A DNA stretch of 39,371 nucleotides from GCA-2715965 sp047608975 (GTDB taxonomy: Bacteria > Verrucomicrobiota > Verrucomicrobiia > Limisphaerales > JAYPXF01), in contig JBLFYM010000050.1 in assembly GCA_047608975.1 (NCBI GenBank), forward strand, positions 1 through 39,371, written 5' to 3'. Both the position numbers and the translations under genes were made by a program. Shown here piece after piece: positions 1-7,465 of the stretch (positions within the stretch are counted from its first letter, which is position 1; each line of letters starts with the position of its first letter). The notes under the pieces were generated by a model. The model was not told the DNA's origin, ran no database searches, and was given only the letters and a program-made list of their open reading frames with translations.

Positions 1-1630
1 GCGAGAGGTTGGCGAGGATGGGCCAGCGTTGTTCATGCGGGAGGCGTTGCAGGGCAGAGGCGAGGTAAAGGCGAACGACGGGGGATTTGTCCGTCCTGGC
101 CATGCTTGCGAGGCGAGTCTGTGATGCAGCCGAAGGTTTCTTATCCTCCATCAGGAACTGGATGGCGAAGGCGCGGAGATACTCGTCGCGATGCGAGAGG
201 AGTTCATGGAGGCGTTTCTCATCAAGACTTCCGATGACGTGGAGGGCCCACATGGCGCGGAGGCGTTTGCCGGAGGTCTTGGCGGAGACGAGCAGCTGTT
301 CCAATGCCCGGGTGGCGCTCTGCTTGTTCAACTTGCCGGAGGCGGCGCGCATTTGGAGATGAAGCCGGGCCTGGCGGACATACCAGTCGTTGGCGTGATT
401 CTGCAGTCCGACGAGTTGGGCGTCGGACATGGCGCCGACGTTCGGGCGTTTGATCGGCTTGGCGCCCTTGGGCATGACGCGGTAGATGCGGCCGCTGTTG
501 GGAAAGTTGATGGCGTTGCCGCAGACGTCGGTGTCGTGCCAGTCGAGGATGTAGACGCCACCTTCGGGGCCGGTCTCGAGACTGAAGCCGACCCAGGCGA
601 GGTCGTTCATGCTGATGAAGTCTTCCCCGTGACTGCCGATGTAGCTGGAGCCTTTGGGCGTCATGACATCGGTGAGCAGCTGGTGTTGGTGGATGTTGCA
701 CATGAAGAGCTGATCGCGGTATTTCGCCGGAAAGGCATCGGCCAGGTAGAAGCGCGCTCCGCCGTGCGCGGACAGGTGCGTGTGGTCGCGGATGGTGGGG
801 ATGTAATCGTAGATGTAGGGATTCAGATGCGGCTTGCTCTGCTTGTGATAGACCCCGCCCTGCACGACGTGGAACAGGTGGGGAATCACGCAGCAGGTCG
901 CGAAGCCCTGGCCGACGTCGTTGAAGTCAAAGCCCCAGGGATTGGAGAGGCCGCGGGCGAAGATCTCGAACTCCTTCTTGGTCGGATGAAATCGCCAGAT
1001 GCCGCCGTCGATGAAGTCGCGGTCGGCCATCGGCGTTCCGGGCTTGCCGACGTGGGATTCCGTGAAAACTCCGTGGCAGCCATAGAGCCAGCCGTCCGGT
1101 CCCCAGATGAAACTGTTCAAGGTCTCGTGGCGGTCGTTGATGCCCCAGCCGTCGAGGAGGATCTGCGGCGGGCCGTCGGGTTTGTCGTCGCCGTTGGCGT
1201 CGGGGATGAAAGTGAGGTTGGGCGGGGAACCGACGTAGACGCCGCCAAATCCGACGGCGATGCCGGAGCTGAAGGTGAGTTTGTCGGTGAAGGTCTTCTT
1301 CTTGTCGAAGACGCCGTCGCTGTCCGTATCCTCAAGGATCTGGATGCGGGTGACCTGGTTGGTAACGTGGTGGGAGCGGCGGTTGACGTAGTTGTAGTTC
1401 TCGACGACCCAGATGCGGCCCTTGTCATCGAAGGTGAACGCGATCGGTTCGCCGATGTCGGGTTCGGAGGCGAAGATGCTGACGTCGAAGTCAGCCGGGA
1501 TGTCCATCTTCGCGACGGCTTCTTTCGGTTTGAGGAAAGGCGCGTCGCTGGTTCTGTGCTTCTTGCCAAGTTCGGCGGTGTGGGCGGTGGGAATTACTGC
1601 GAGCAGGAGGATGAAGACGAGATTTTTCAT
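1..1630 (-). CDS. PVC-type membrane-bound dehydrogenase with HEAT repeats (C-terminus beyond window)
   Basis: Reading leftward from the ATG at 1630 gives 543 codons without a stop up to the window edge, so the C-terminus is missing. The first 19 or so residues (MKNLVFILLLAVIPTAHTA) form a Sec signal peptide, placing the protein outside the cytoplasm. Residues about 40-385 form a six-bladed-propeller dehydrogenase domain of the PVC type (TIGR02604 family), with typical phrases such as FDDKGRIWVVENYNY, EDTDSDGVFD, FIWGPDGWLYGCHG and GLSNPWGFDFN. Residues about 410-543 are helical HEAT-like repeats. Family members usually continue into a c-type cytochrome domain, which would lie to the left. By family it should oxidise a sugar or alcohol outside the cytoplasm and pass electrons to haem; the substrate is unknown. 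It follows the ThuA-cytochrome gene by 156 bp on the same strand and may be its operon partner, although a repeat element lies between them. Confidence 0.9.
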   Translation of the reverse strand, partial: MKNLVFILLLAVIPTAHTAELGKKHRTSDAPFLKPKEAVAKMDIPADFDVSIFASEPDIGEPIAFTFDDKGRIWVVENYNYVNRRSHHVTNQVTRIQILEDTDSDGVFDKKKTFTDKLTFSSGIAVGFGGVYVGSPPNLTFIPDANGDDKPDGPPQILLDGWGINDRHETLNSFIWGPDGWLYGCHGVFTESHVGKPGTPMADRDFIDGGIWRFHPTKKEFEIFARGLSNPWGFDFNDVGQGFATCCVIPHLFHVVQGGVYHKQSKPHLNPYIYDYIPTIRDHTHLSAHGGARFYLADAFPAKYRDQLFMCNIHQHQLLTDVMTPKGSSYIGSHGEDFISMNDLAWVGFSLETGPEGGVYILDWHDTDVCGNAINFPNSGRIYRVMPKGAKPIKRPNVGAMSDAQLVGLQNHANDWYVRQARLHLQMRAASGKLNKQSATRALEQLLVSAKTSGKRLRAMWALHVIGSLDEKRLHELLSHRDEYLRAFAIQFLMEDKKPSAASQTRLASMARTDKSPVVRLYLASALQRLPHEQRWPILANLS

Positions 1631-1660
1631 GGGCAGGGAAATGGGGGCAGGAATATTTGA

Positions 1661-1744
1661 TCAACCACGGAATACACTGAAGACACGGAAAGGAGGCCGA
1701 GAGAAACGTTCCCCTTCAGTGTATTCGGTGTCTTCCGTGGTTGA
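1661..1744. repeat. Inverted repeat made of three 9-bp units per arm
   Basis: The left arm (1664-1690) is three 9-mers: ACCACGGAA, TACACTGAA, GACACGGAA. The right arm (1715-1741), read on the minus strand, is ACCACGGAA, GACACCGAA, TACACTGAA. The outer unit matches exactly, while the two inner units occur in swapped order. A short loop (1691-1714) separates the arms. It lies between the ThuA-fusion gene and the dehydrogenase gene. It could form a transcript hairpin or be a REP-like mobile repeat; nothing in it looks coding. Confidence 0.85.
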
Positions 1745-1786
1745 AATCATTGCAGTGTTTCTCAGGCGAGCCGTCTGAGCTACGGG

Positions 1787-3901
1787 TCAGGGTAGTGCGA
1801 CTTGCTTTTTGGTTTGGAGGTATTTGACGAGGTCGATGACTTGCGCCTCGGACAAAGCCGGTAACAGGCCTTCGGGCATCATGGACATTTTGGAGACGGT
1901 GCGGTTCTTTATGTCGCTTTTCAGGACGGTGAGTTTTTGGCCGACGGTGTTGAGGACGACGCGTTGGCCGTCTTCGGCAGCGAGAGTGCCGACCAGGACC
2001 TGGCCGTCCTTGGTATTGATGGTGATCTGTTTGTAGGCGTCGGGGACGTCGGCGCTGGGGTCGATCATGTTGAGGAGGATGTAATCGATGTCGCCGCGAT
2101 TGGAGCCGGTGAGGTCGGGACCGATCTGGCCGCCCTTGCCGTAGATCTGGTGGCAGGAGGCGCAGACCAGACTAAACATCTGGCGGCCCTTGTGGGCATC
2201 GCCCTGGGCCAGATGCCGGTCGTCCAACAGGCCGCGGTATTTGTCGATGAGCTTGGCCTTGTCCTGGGTGAGTTTCTGGATGTCACCAAAGACGGCGGTG
2301 AAACGTTGGCCCAACAACTGCGAAAGCGAACGGGCGATGTAAGTGGGAATATCCTGGCGCGGAATGGTCTTGCTCTTGAGCGCGCGGAGCAGTTCGTTCG
2401 CGTATTCCTTGCGGGAGGAAAGCGTTTCTACGGCCGCGCGTTTGCCCTGGAAGTTCAGCTGGGCGTAACGGTCGAGAATCAGCTTGGGCGCCCGCTTGTC
2501 CGCGATGGGGCCATAGGCGCGGATGGCGTCGACCTGCAACGCCTCATCGTTCAGCAACGATTCCAGAATGCCTTTGACCTCCGGGGCTCGCAGGATGACG
2601 AGCGACTGCAAGGCGCGGCGCCGCTCGTCGGTCTGGGCGCTTCGATTGCGGACCGTGGCGAGCGCTTCCCGCATCGCTGACTGATCACCAAAGACCTGGC
2701 TGAGTCGCAGGCTCAACTGGCGAACCTTGCTATCCTCACTCGTGGCCAGCCGGATCTTCGTGGCGCCCCAGTTCTTCGGGGGAGTGACGTTGCGACTGCC
2801 TTGCAGTCCGCTGAGCATTCCTTCCAACAGGGCCGACTGGACATTCGCGTTCTCCGTGGCGCCGAGGCTGCGGGCGAGAAGTTCCAGCGACCGTTTGGAA
2901 TCGAGGCGCTTCACCCCCCGCTCGCGAAGTTGCTGGAAACTCGGAGGCGCGGTGGTTTTCGCGACCGGTATTGCTGCTGGCTGGGGAGCGGGTTTCGCCT
3001 TTCTGCGCGGTTTTCGCGGCGGTTTGGGATCGAGATTGGCGTGCATTTCCTCGGCGCTGGGGGTGGCGGATGGCACGCCGTTCCGGGGAACTTCCCGACC
3101 AGCGGTCCAGAGGATCGCGTTGAGCATGATCTTGCGATAGTTGTCGTTCTGCCAGTTCATGTGCACGTGACCGCCGGTGAAACCGAAGCCGCGTCCCTTG
3201 CCGGTGGGGCGTTCGTAGGCCCAGGCGACATGCTGACTTTCGCCATTCCCGACGGCGCGACGGACATCTACATTGCCGCTGCGAGGACCGTTGGGGCGTT
3301 TGAGCGTCTCCGGTCCGGGGACGTCGGTGAGGATCGGAGTCAGCCCGGCGCGATCTTTCACGAAACGCATATGGTAATACCATTCATCATTCGCTGAGAA
3401 CGCTTTGACGCCATTCCAGATCACATGCTTCTGCGGCGTAAAGGTTGGGGTCCAGTGGGGGTTCACCGACCAGTCGAGATCACAGAAGCCGCCCATCCAC
3501 TCGAGGAACTTGTCGCCGGGGTCGCCTTTCACCGCCTCGGTCGTCCAGTGAATCATCACCACCCCGATGCCCTTTTTCATCAGGGCGTCGAACTCCTTCA
3601 GCTTCGGGTTCAACACGTGGCCGCCATGCCCCGTGCAGAAAAGCACGATCGTGTCCGCGTCGTTCAGCGCCGACGAATCCTTGGGGTAGCCGATATCCGG
3701 CAGCACGACCGCGTCGATGTTCAGGTCAGCAGCATTCAGCCGCTTGGCCATAATCATGTTCCCGGCGCGATGCTCATGCGACATCGGCCCATGACTCATC
3801 TTGCCCGAGATGAAGACGACCTTGGTCTTCTCCGCGGCTTTGGCGGGAGTCGCGAACGTCGCAAGAACGGCAGCTGTCAGTAGTGTGAGTGTCTTTTTCA
3901 T
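1787..3901 (-). CDS. Secreted ThuA-like domain / HEAT / c-type cytochrome fusion
   Basis: The protein has 704 residues from the ATG at 3901. I chose this start because the signal peptide (MKKTLTLLTAAVLATFATPA) begins there; the frame is open 27 codons further upstream, but that would bury the signal and overlap the upstream gene. Residues about 25-255 are a ThuA-like, glutamine-amidotransferase-fold domain. A Pro/Lys-rich linker follows at about 275-310, then a HEAT-type helical region (about 340-555). The C-terminus is a planctomycete-type haem-binding cytochrome c domain (TIGR02603-like) with CASCH at about 580-584 and a candidate distal Met in SMMPEG near 675. In rhizobia ThuA acts with the oxidoreductase ThuB in keto-disaccharide metabolism; here the ThuA domain is joined to an electron carrier and follows a ThuB-type (Gfo/Idh) gene by 46 bp. 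The reaction is inferred, not shown. Confidence 0.9.
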   Translation of the reverse strand: MKKTLTLLTAAVLATFATPAKAAEKTKVVFISGKMSHGPMSHEHRAGNMIMAKRLNAADLNIDAVVLPDIGYPKDSSALNDADTIVLFCTGHGGHVLNPKLKEFDALMKKGIGVVMIHWTTEAVKGDPGDKFLEWMGGFCDLDWSVNPHWTPTFTPQKHVIWNGVKAFSANDEWYYHMRFVKDRAGLTPILTDVPGPETLKRPNGPRSGNVDVRRAVGNGESQHVAWAYERPTGKGRGFGFTGGHVHMNWQNDNYRKIMLNAILWTAGREVPRNGVPSATPSAEEMHANLDPKPPRKPRRKAKPAPQPAAIPVAKTTAPPSFQQLRERGVKRLDSKRSLELLARSLGATENANVQSALLEGMLSGLQGSRNVTPPKNWGATKIRLATSEDSKVRQLSLRLSQVFGDQSAMREALATVRNRSAQTDERRRALQSLVILRAPEVKGILESLLNDEALQVDAIRAYGPIADKRAPKLILDRYAQLNFQGKRAAVETLSSRKEYANELLRALKSKTIPRQDIPTYIARSLSQLLGQRFTAVFGDIQKLTQDKAKLIDKYRGLLDDRHLAQGDAHKGRQMFSLVCASCHQIYGKGGQIGPDLTGSNRGDIDYILLNMIDPSADVPDAYKQITINTKDGQVLVGTLAAEDGQRVVLNTVGQKLTVLKSDIKNRTVSKMSMMPEGLLPALSEAQVIDLVKYLQTKKQVALP

Positions 3902-3947
3902 TCCGAAGTTGAAGTCATCAGTTTTGGGGCAGTTGTGATTTGGGAGA

Positions 3948-5084
3948 TCATTTCGAAAAACTCCATTCCGGCAAGCGGACAATCTCGCCGTTCTTCAAGG
4001 CAGATTCGTGCGCCAAGATGCCGGTCAGCGTGATGTTGGCCGATTGCACGGCGTTCGGATAACCCTCGCCTTCACCCCGCAACAATTGGACGAACTGATG
4101 AACGAGGTGCGGATGCGAACCGCCGTGGCCGGCGCCCTGTGTGAAGCTCAGATGATTCTCGCCATCTTCACCGCCATAGACGCCACCCTGCGTGAACGGG
4201 GCAATCTCGTCCGGCAACAGGTGCCCGAAGTCCGGGCACTCCACTTCTTCAGGGATATCCGCTTCCGGTTTTTTGGCCGTGTGCACCACCAGGGGCTTTC
4301 CTTCGATCAGCGGCCATTCCACCGCCTGTTTGGTTCCGTAAACCTCCATGCTTTCCCGATACTGGCGGGCGACATCAAAGAGCGAACGGTAGATATGCGC
4401 ACTCAGGTCGCTGTTGCGAAAGCGAACATGCGTGCTCTCGACCGCGAAGGGCGAATTGTAGTGCCCGTGCAATTCCTCGCGAATTGTCCCACTCGGGAAA
4501 CAACTCACGAATTCCGCTTCATTGCGGGCCAATCCCAAGGCCGGGCCCACGCAATGCGTCGCGTAATGCATGGGCGGCAATCCCGGCCAATAGTTTGGCC
4601 AACCATCCATGTCCTGCTGATGACTCGCCTTGATGAATTGCAGCTTGCCGAGTTTGCCCTCGTCGTAGAGCTGCTTCATGAAGAGGAACTCCCGTGCATA
4701 AACCACGGTTTCCATCATCATATACTTCAGCCCGGTCGACTGCGTCAGTTCCACGATCGCCTGGCATTCCTCGACCGTCGTGGCCATCGGGACCGTGCAG
4801 GCGACATGCTTGCCGGCCTGCAAGGCCTTGAGTGTCTGCTCCGCGTGATTCGGAATCGGGGTGTTGAGGTGCACCGCATCGATTGAGTCATCCTTCAACA
4901 ATTCATCGTAGTCCGTGTAGCGCGTCTCGATTCCGAACTTGTCACCAACTTCGGTCAAGGTCGTCTCCGTCCGTTGGCAGATCGCCGCCAGATTCACCTG
5001 CGGATGCCGCTGATAGATCGGAATAAACTCGGCGCCGAAACCCAGGCCGACGATGGCCACATTTACCGGGGAGCTGTTGTTCAT
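3948..5084 (-). CDS. Gfo/Idh/MocA family NAD(P)-dependent oxidoreductase
   Basis: The protein has 378 residues, the usual family length. The N-terminal Rossmann fold has the dinucleotide-binding loop GLGFGAEF at residues 13-20, followed by the characteristic HLNTPIPNH stretch (about 72-80). The C-terminal alpha/beta domain carries PMHYATHCVGP at about 171-181, where the family active-site His sits. The EKP tripeptide that normally supplies a catalytic Lys is replaced by T-V-P in CTVPMA (96-101). No signal peptide is visible, so it is probably cytoplasmic, unlike the two secreted proteins encoded downstream. By family it oxidises or reduces a sugar or polyol. It is first in a leftward gene set and is divergent from a PAS-AraC regulator 73 bp away, which probably controls it. 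Confidence 0.92.
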   Translation of the reverse strand: MNNSSPVNVAIVGLGFGAEFIPIYQRHPQVNLAAICQRTETTLTEVGDKFGIETRYTDYDELLKDDSIDAVHLNTPIPNHAEQTLKALQAGKHVACTVPMATTVEECQAIVELTQSTGLKYMMMETVVYAREFLFMKQLYDEGKLGKLQFIKASHQQDMDGWPNYWPGLPPMHYATHCVGPALGLARNEAEFVSCFPSGTIREELHGHYNSPFAVESTHVRFRNSDLSAHIYRSLFDVARQYRESMEVYGTKQAVEWPLIEGKPLVVHTAKKPEADIPEEVECPDFGHLLPDEIAPFTQGGVYGGEDGENHLSFTQGAGHGGSHPHLVHQFVQLLRGEGEGYPNAVQSANITLTGILAHESALKNGEIVRLPEWSFSK

Positions 5085-5127
5085 GGTCTAAACAATGCAA
5101 CGCCCCTCCGAAACTGTATTGTAGCTC

Positions 5128-5155
5128 TTGGCCAAAGTTTATGGGAAATTGGCCA
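5128..5155. promoter_or_regulatory. Candidate operator: two TTGGCCA sites 21 bp apart
   Basis: TTGGCCA occurs at 5128-5134 and again at 5149-5155 in the 73-bp region between the divergent oxidoreductase and AraC-type regulator genes. The repeat distance is 21 bp, two helical turns, which is the arrangement AraC-family proteins often bind. The second copy ends two bases before the regulator's proposed ATG, so binding would also suit autoregulation. I saw no convincing -35/-10 pair. Confidence 0.45.
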
Positions 5156-5157
5156 TC

Positions 5158-5916
5158 ATGAACGTCAGCCAAAGACTTGGGCACCAACGCCGTTTTCTGC
5201 GGTCAATCGCGGATGACAGCCATTTCCAGGTGCTGTTAGAGTATCTCCCCGGCGTCTCGTTCTTCGCGAAGGATACCGACGGCCGGATCATGCGGGCCAA
5301 CCGCACCTTCTGCGAACGACTGGAATTCAAACGCGAGGAAGACATCATCGGTCGCACCGATTTCGAACTCTTCCCGGAAGGCCTCGCCGACAACTTCCGC
5401 CGGGACGATCTCGAGGTCATGCGGAGCGGCAAGGCGAAGATCGAGCTTGTGGAACTGTTTCTGAATCAACAGGGGCTGGTCGACTGGTTCGTCACCAATA
5501 AACTCCCCGTCTTTGATCGCCAGGGCACGGCGATCGGCGTGATGGGCACGGTTCAGAATTACGAACTGCAGCGCCGCCTGTCCTATCCCTATCCCGAGAT
5601 CGAAAAAGCCGTCGCCTACATCCGCACGCATTTTAGTGAGTCCATCAAGATGGCCGACCTCGCCCGCAACGTCGGCTTGTCTGTTCGCCACTTCGACCGG
5701 AAATTCAAACAGGCCCTCAGCATCGGCCCCAAGAGTTTCCAGATTAAGACCCGTATCCAGTCCGCCTGCGAAACTCTCCGCCAGTCCGGTCTCAGCGTCG
5801 GGGAACTGTCACTGCAACTCGGCTTCTCCGACCAAAGCTCTTTTACCCTCCTGTTCCGTCGCGAGATGGGAATGACCCCGTTGAAGTATCGGAAGCGATA
5901 TCAGCCGGTGGCTTAG
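5158..5916 (+). CDS. PAS domain plus AraC-type HTH transcription regulator
   Basis: The protein has 252 residues from the ATG at 5158 (MNVSQRLG). A TTG ten codons earlier is possible but would include the candidate operator. Residues about 22-135 are a PAS sensor domain (LEYLPGVSFFAKDTDGRI, then a GRTDFELFP loop and a GTVQNYE end). Residues about 150-250 are a double helix-turn-helix AraC/XylS domain with MADLARNVGLSVRHFDRKFK as the first HTH and LQLGFSDQSSFTLLFRREMG as the second, ending in the family-typical TPLKYRKRY. A PAS input instead of a cupin domain suggests a bound small molecule or redox cofactor as signal. It is divergent from the Gfo/Idh gene, and its 3' end abuts a dispersed repeat. 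The regulatory target is inferred from position. Confidence 0.92.
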   Translation: MNVSQRLGHQRRFLRSIADDSHFQVLLEYLPGVSFFAKDTDGRIMRANRTFCERLEFKREEDIIGRTDFELFPEGLADNFRRDDLEVMRSGKAKIELVELFLNQQGLVDWFVTNKLPVFDRQGTAIGVMGTVQNYELQRRLSYPYPEIEKAVAYIRTHFSESIKMADLARNVGLSVRHFDRKFKQALSIGPKSFQIKTRIQSACETLRQSGLSVGELSLQLGFSDQSSFTLLFRREMGMTPLKYRKRYQPVA

Positions 5917-6074
5917 CCAGGACTCAGCAGTTGTTTGACCGCGGATAGCACGGATGGCGCTGATAATGGGGTCGTAAGACGCGGACTCGTTTTTGATGGG
6001 GCTCACTAAATGGTGAATGTAGTAATGGCTGTCAGTCTGTGGATTCACCGAAGCCCATCCGTAGAGCTGACACC
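5908..6074. repeat. Dispersed intergenic element, copy 1
   Basis: The core begins with three 9-mers: ACCGCGGAT (5938-5946), AGCACGGAT (5947-5955), GGCGCTGAT (5956-5964). Further along are CTCACTAAATGGTG at 6002-6015 and GGATTCACCGAAG at 6041-6053. The same landmarks occur in copy 2 near 27.3 kb at identical offsets (64 and 103 bases from the first unit). By hand alignment the two copies match at 91 of 130 positions without gaps. The right arm of this copy is eroded after ATCCGT (6057-6062). Similarity extends leftward to about the stop codon of the regulator gene. Confidence 0.8.
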
Positions 6075-6470
6075 GAATATCTTCTTCGCCGAACAAGCTT
6101 TGCTTTCAGACACAGGAATACAGACAGGAGAATCTTATCAGATATCTTTTTCAAATTCCTTTGTCTCCGTTCCCTTGTCGTCCTCTCAGTTGTCGCTGTG
6201 ACTCCAGAGATGGAGGCAGCAACACCACCGTCTGCGTGAAAAAATAGATACTTCACGGGGGATGCCAACGATGACGCCTTGCAGCTGCCATCCCTTGGGG
6301 ATGGATTGTGTTTGATGAACTTACCCGGGGTATCGCTCGTTCCTCGCTCAACCCCGGGCTAAGTGCTGGTAAAGCCTTCGGCTTAGCCGTGGAGGAGCAG
6401 GAAGAATTGAAGCCCACGATAATCTCCGATCTGTGGGGGAATATCCTGCCACTGAGTTCTCGAACACTCC
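6075..6470. other. Non-coding stretch with a small inverted repeat
   Basis: No convincing gene is present. A CCCGGGGT / ACCCCGGG inverted repeat lies at 6324-6331 and 6351-6358, followed by a GCC-TTC-GGC mini-hairpin near 6375. Phrases of this kind (an inverted CCCGGGGT pair followed by GGGCTAA) look like dispersed intergenic repeats, but no second copy is in this window. Short open frames here have no recognisable protein features. Confidence 0.6.
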
Positions 6471-7457
6471 CTATCGGATGACGTTACCGCGAACTCCGAC
6501 GGTGGCTGAGGCGGCGGTGGCATTGCCGAGGTTCTTGAAATCTTTGAAGGTCCAGACGACCTGCTTGTTCCGCGAGACCTCGATCAGTTGCGGATTGTCA
6601 GGTCCGGCGTGGCAGTTGCCGATGATGACATTGCCGCTCGGCAACAGTTCGAGTGAGGTGACCCATGCCAGCGTGATCCCCGGGAGATCGTTCTGTTTCA
6701 AATGCCAGACGATCTGCTTGGCGGGCGTCACCTCGAGAACCGAGTGGCCATTGCCGGTCGCGATCAGCGTGTTGTCGTTCGGCAGGCGGATGGCGTTGAA
6801 GACCTGATTGCCCCACGCCTCGGGTCCATGCCCACGAGCCGGCTTCTTACCGAACATGGGCACGCGGTATTCCCAGACGATCTTGCCGGTGGAGTTGTAC
6901 TCGGAGACACGGCCTTCGGCTTCGTGACAGATCAGATAATTGCCATTTTTCAGTTTGTGTCCCTGACGAACATCACGATGGGCGCTGAGTTCCTTTACCT
7001 GATACTTGATCTCCGATTTGATCTTCCCGTTTCGGTCGATCTCGATGATTCGGCCGATGCCGTTTTCCACCAACATCGTGTTGCCATTCTCGAGGCGTTG
7101 AAATGCGTGCACCTCGAGTTTCTTCCCTTTGTTCCCGTTGCTGTTCTGGGCGTCGTAACTCCAAACGACCTTTCCTTTCGGTGATACCTCAACGAGTTCG
7201 CGCCAGCCACGCTGCGCCAGGATATTGCCATTCGTGAGTTGTTGGATCCGATGGACCGGAGCGGCTTTGAAGGACCAGATCACATTCCCGTCCGGATCGT
7301 ATTTGTGGATCCCGGACTTCTTGTCGGCCGCGATCACGCCGTGCCGTGCTTTGGACACTTCGGCCCGCTCGGCAGCGGAACTGGTGGTAATGCCGAGGAA
7401 TGATGCGAGGGCCAGGGCGATGAAGGTGCGCATCGAGATGCTGTTTTTCGTTTTCAT
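6471..7457 (-). CDS. Secreted beta-propeller protein (PQQ/arylsulfotransferase-like repeats)
   Basis: The protein has 328 residues with an N-terminal signal peptide; a second Met at residue 9 (MRTFIALALASFLG) is an alternative start. At least six blades end in the same phrase: DGNVIWSF, KGKVVWSY, NGKIKSEI, TGKIVWEY, AKQIVWHL, NKQVVWTF, alternating with LPNDNTLIATG and LLPSGNVIIGN type strands. This pattern fits PQQ-like or ASST-type propellers. I see no haem motif or other catalytic signature, so it may bind a ligand or partner rather than catalyse. It starts 8 bp after the stop of the upstream sulfatase and is the third gene of a leftward operon with two sulfatases, suggesting a role in handling sulfated carbohydrate or its products. 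The function is inferred from context only. Confidence 0.85.
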   Translation of the reverse strand: MKTKNSISMRTFIALALASFLGITTSSAAERAEVSKARHGVIAADKKSGIHKYDPDGNVIWSFKAAPVHRIQQLTNGNILAQRGWRELVEVSPKGKVVWSYDAQNSNGNKGKKLEVHAFQRLENGNTMLVENGIGRIIEIDRNGKIKSEIKYQVKELSAHRDVRQGHKLKNGNYLICHEAEGRVSEYNSTGKIVWEYRVPMFGKKPARGHGPEAWGNQVFNAIRLPNDNTLIATGNGHSVLEVTPAKQIVWHLKQNDLPGITLAWVTSLELLPSGNVIIGNCHAGPDNPQLIEVSRNKQVVWTFKDFKNLGNATAASATVGVRGNVIR

Positions 7458-7465
7458 ATTTTGTA

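Noticed and set aside
191..1660. A 489-codon open frame on the + strand
   Set aside because: It is antisense to the PVC dehydrogenase, whose frame gives clear family phrases; the + product is Val/Gly/Asp-rich low-complexity sequence without domains.
1661..1744. CRISPR-like repeat
   Set aside because: Only two arms in inverted orientation, 9-bp units and no regular spacers; no cas genes nearby.
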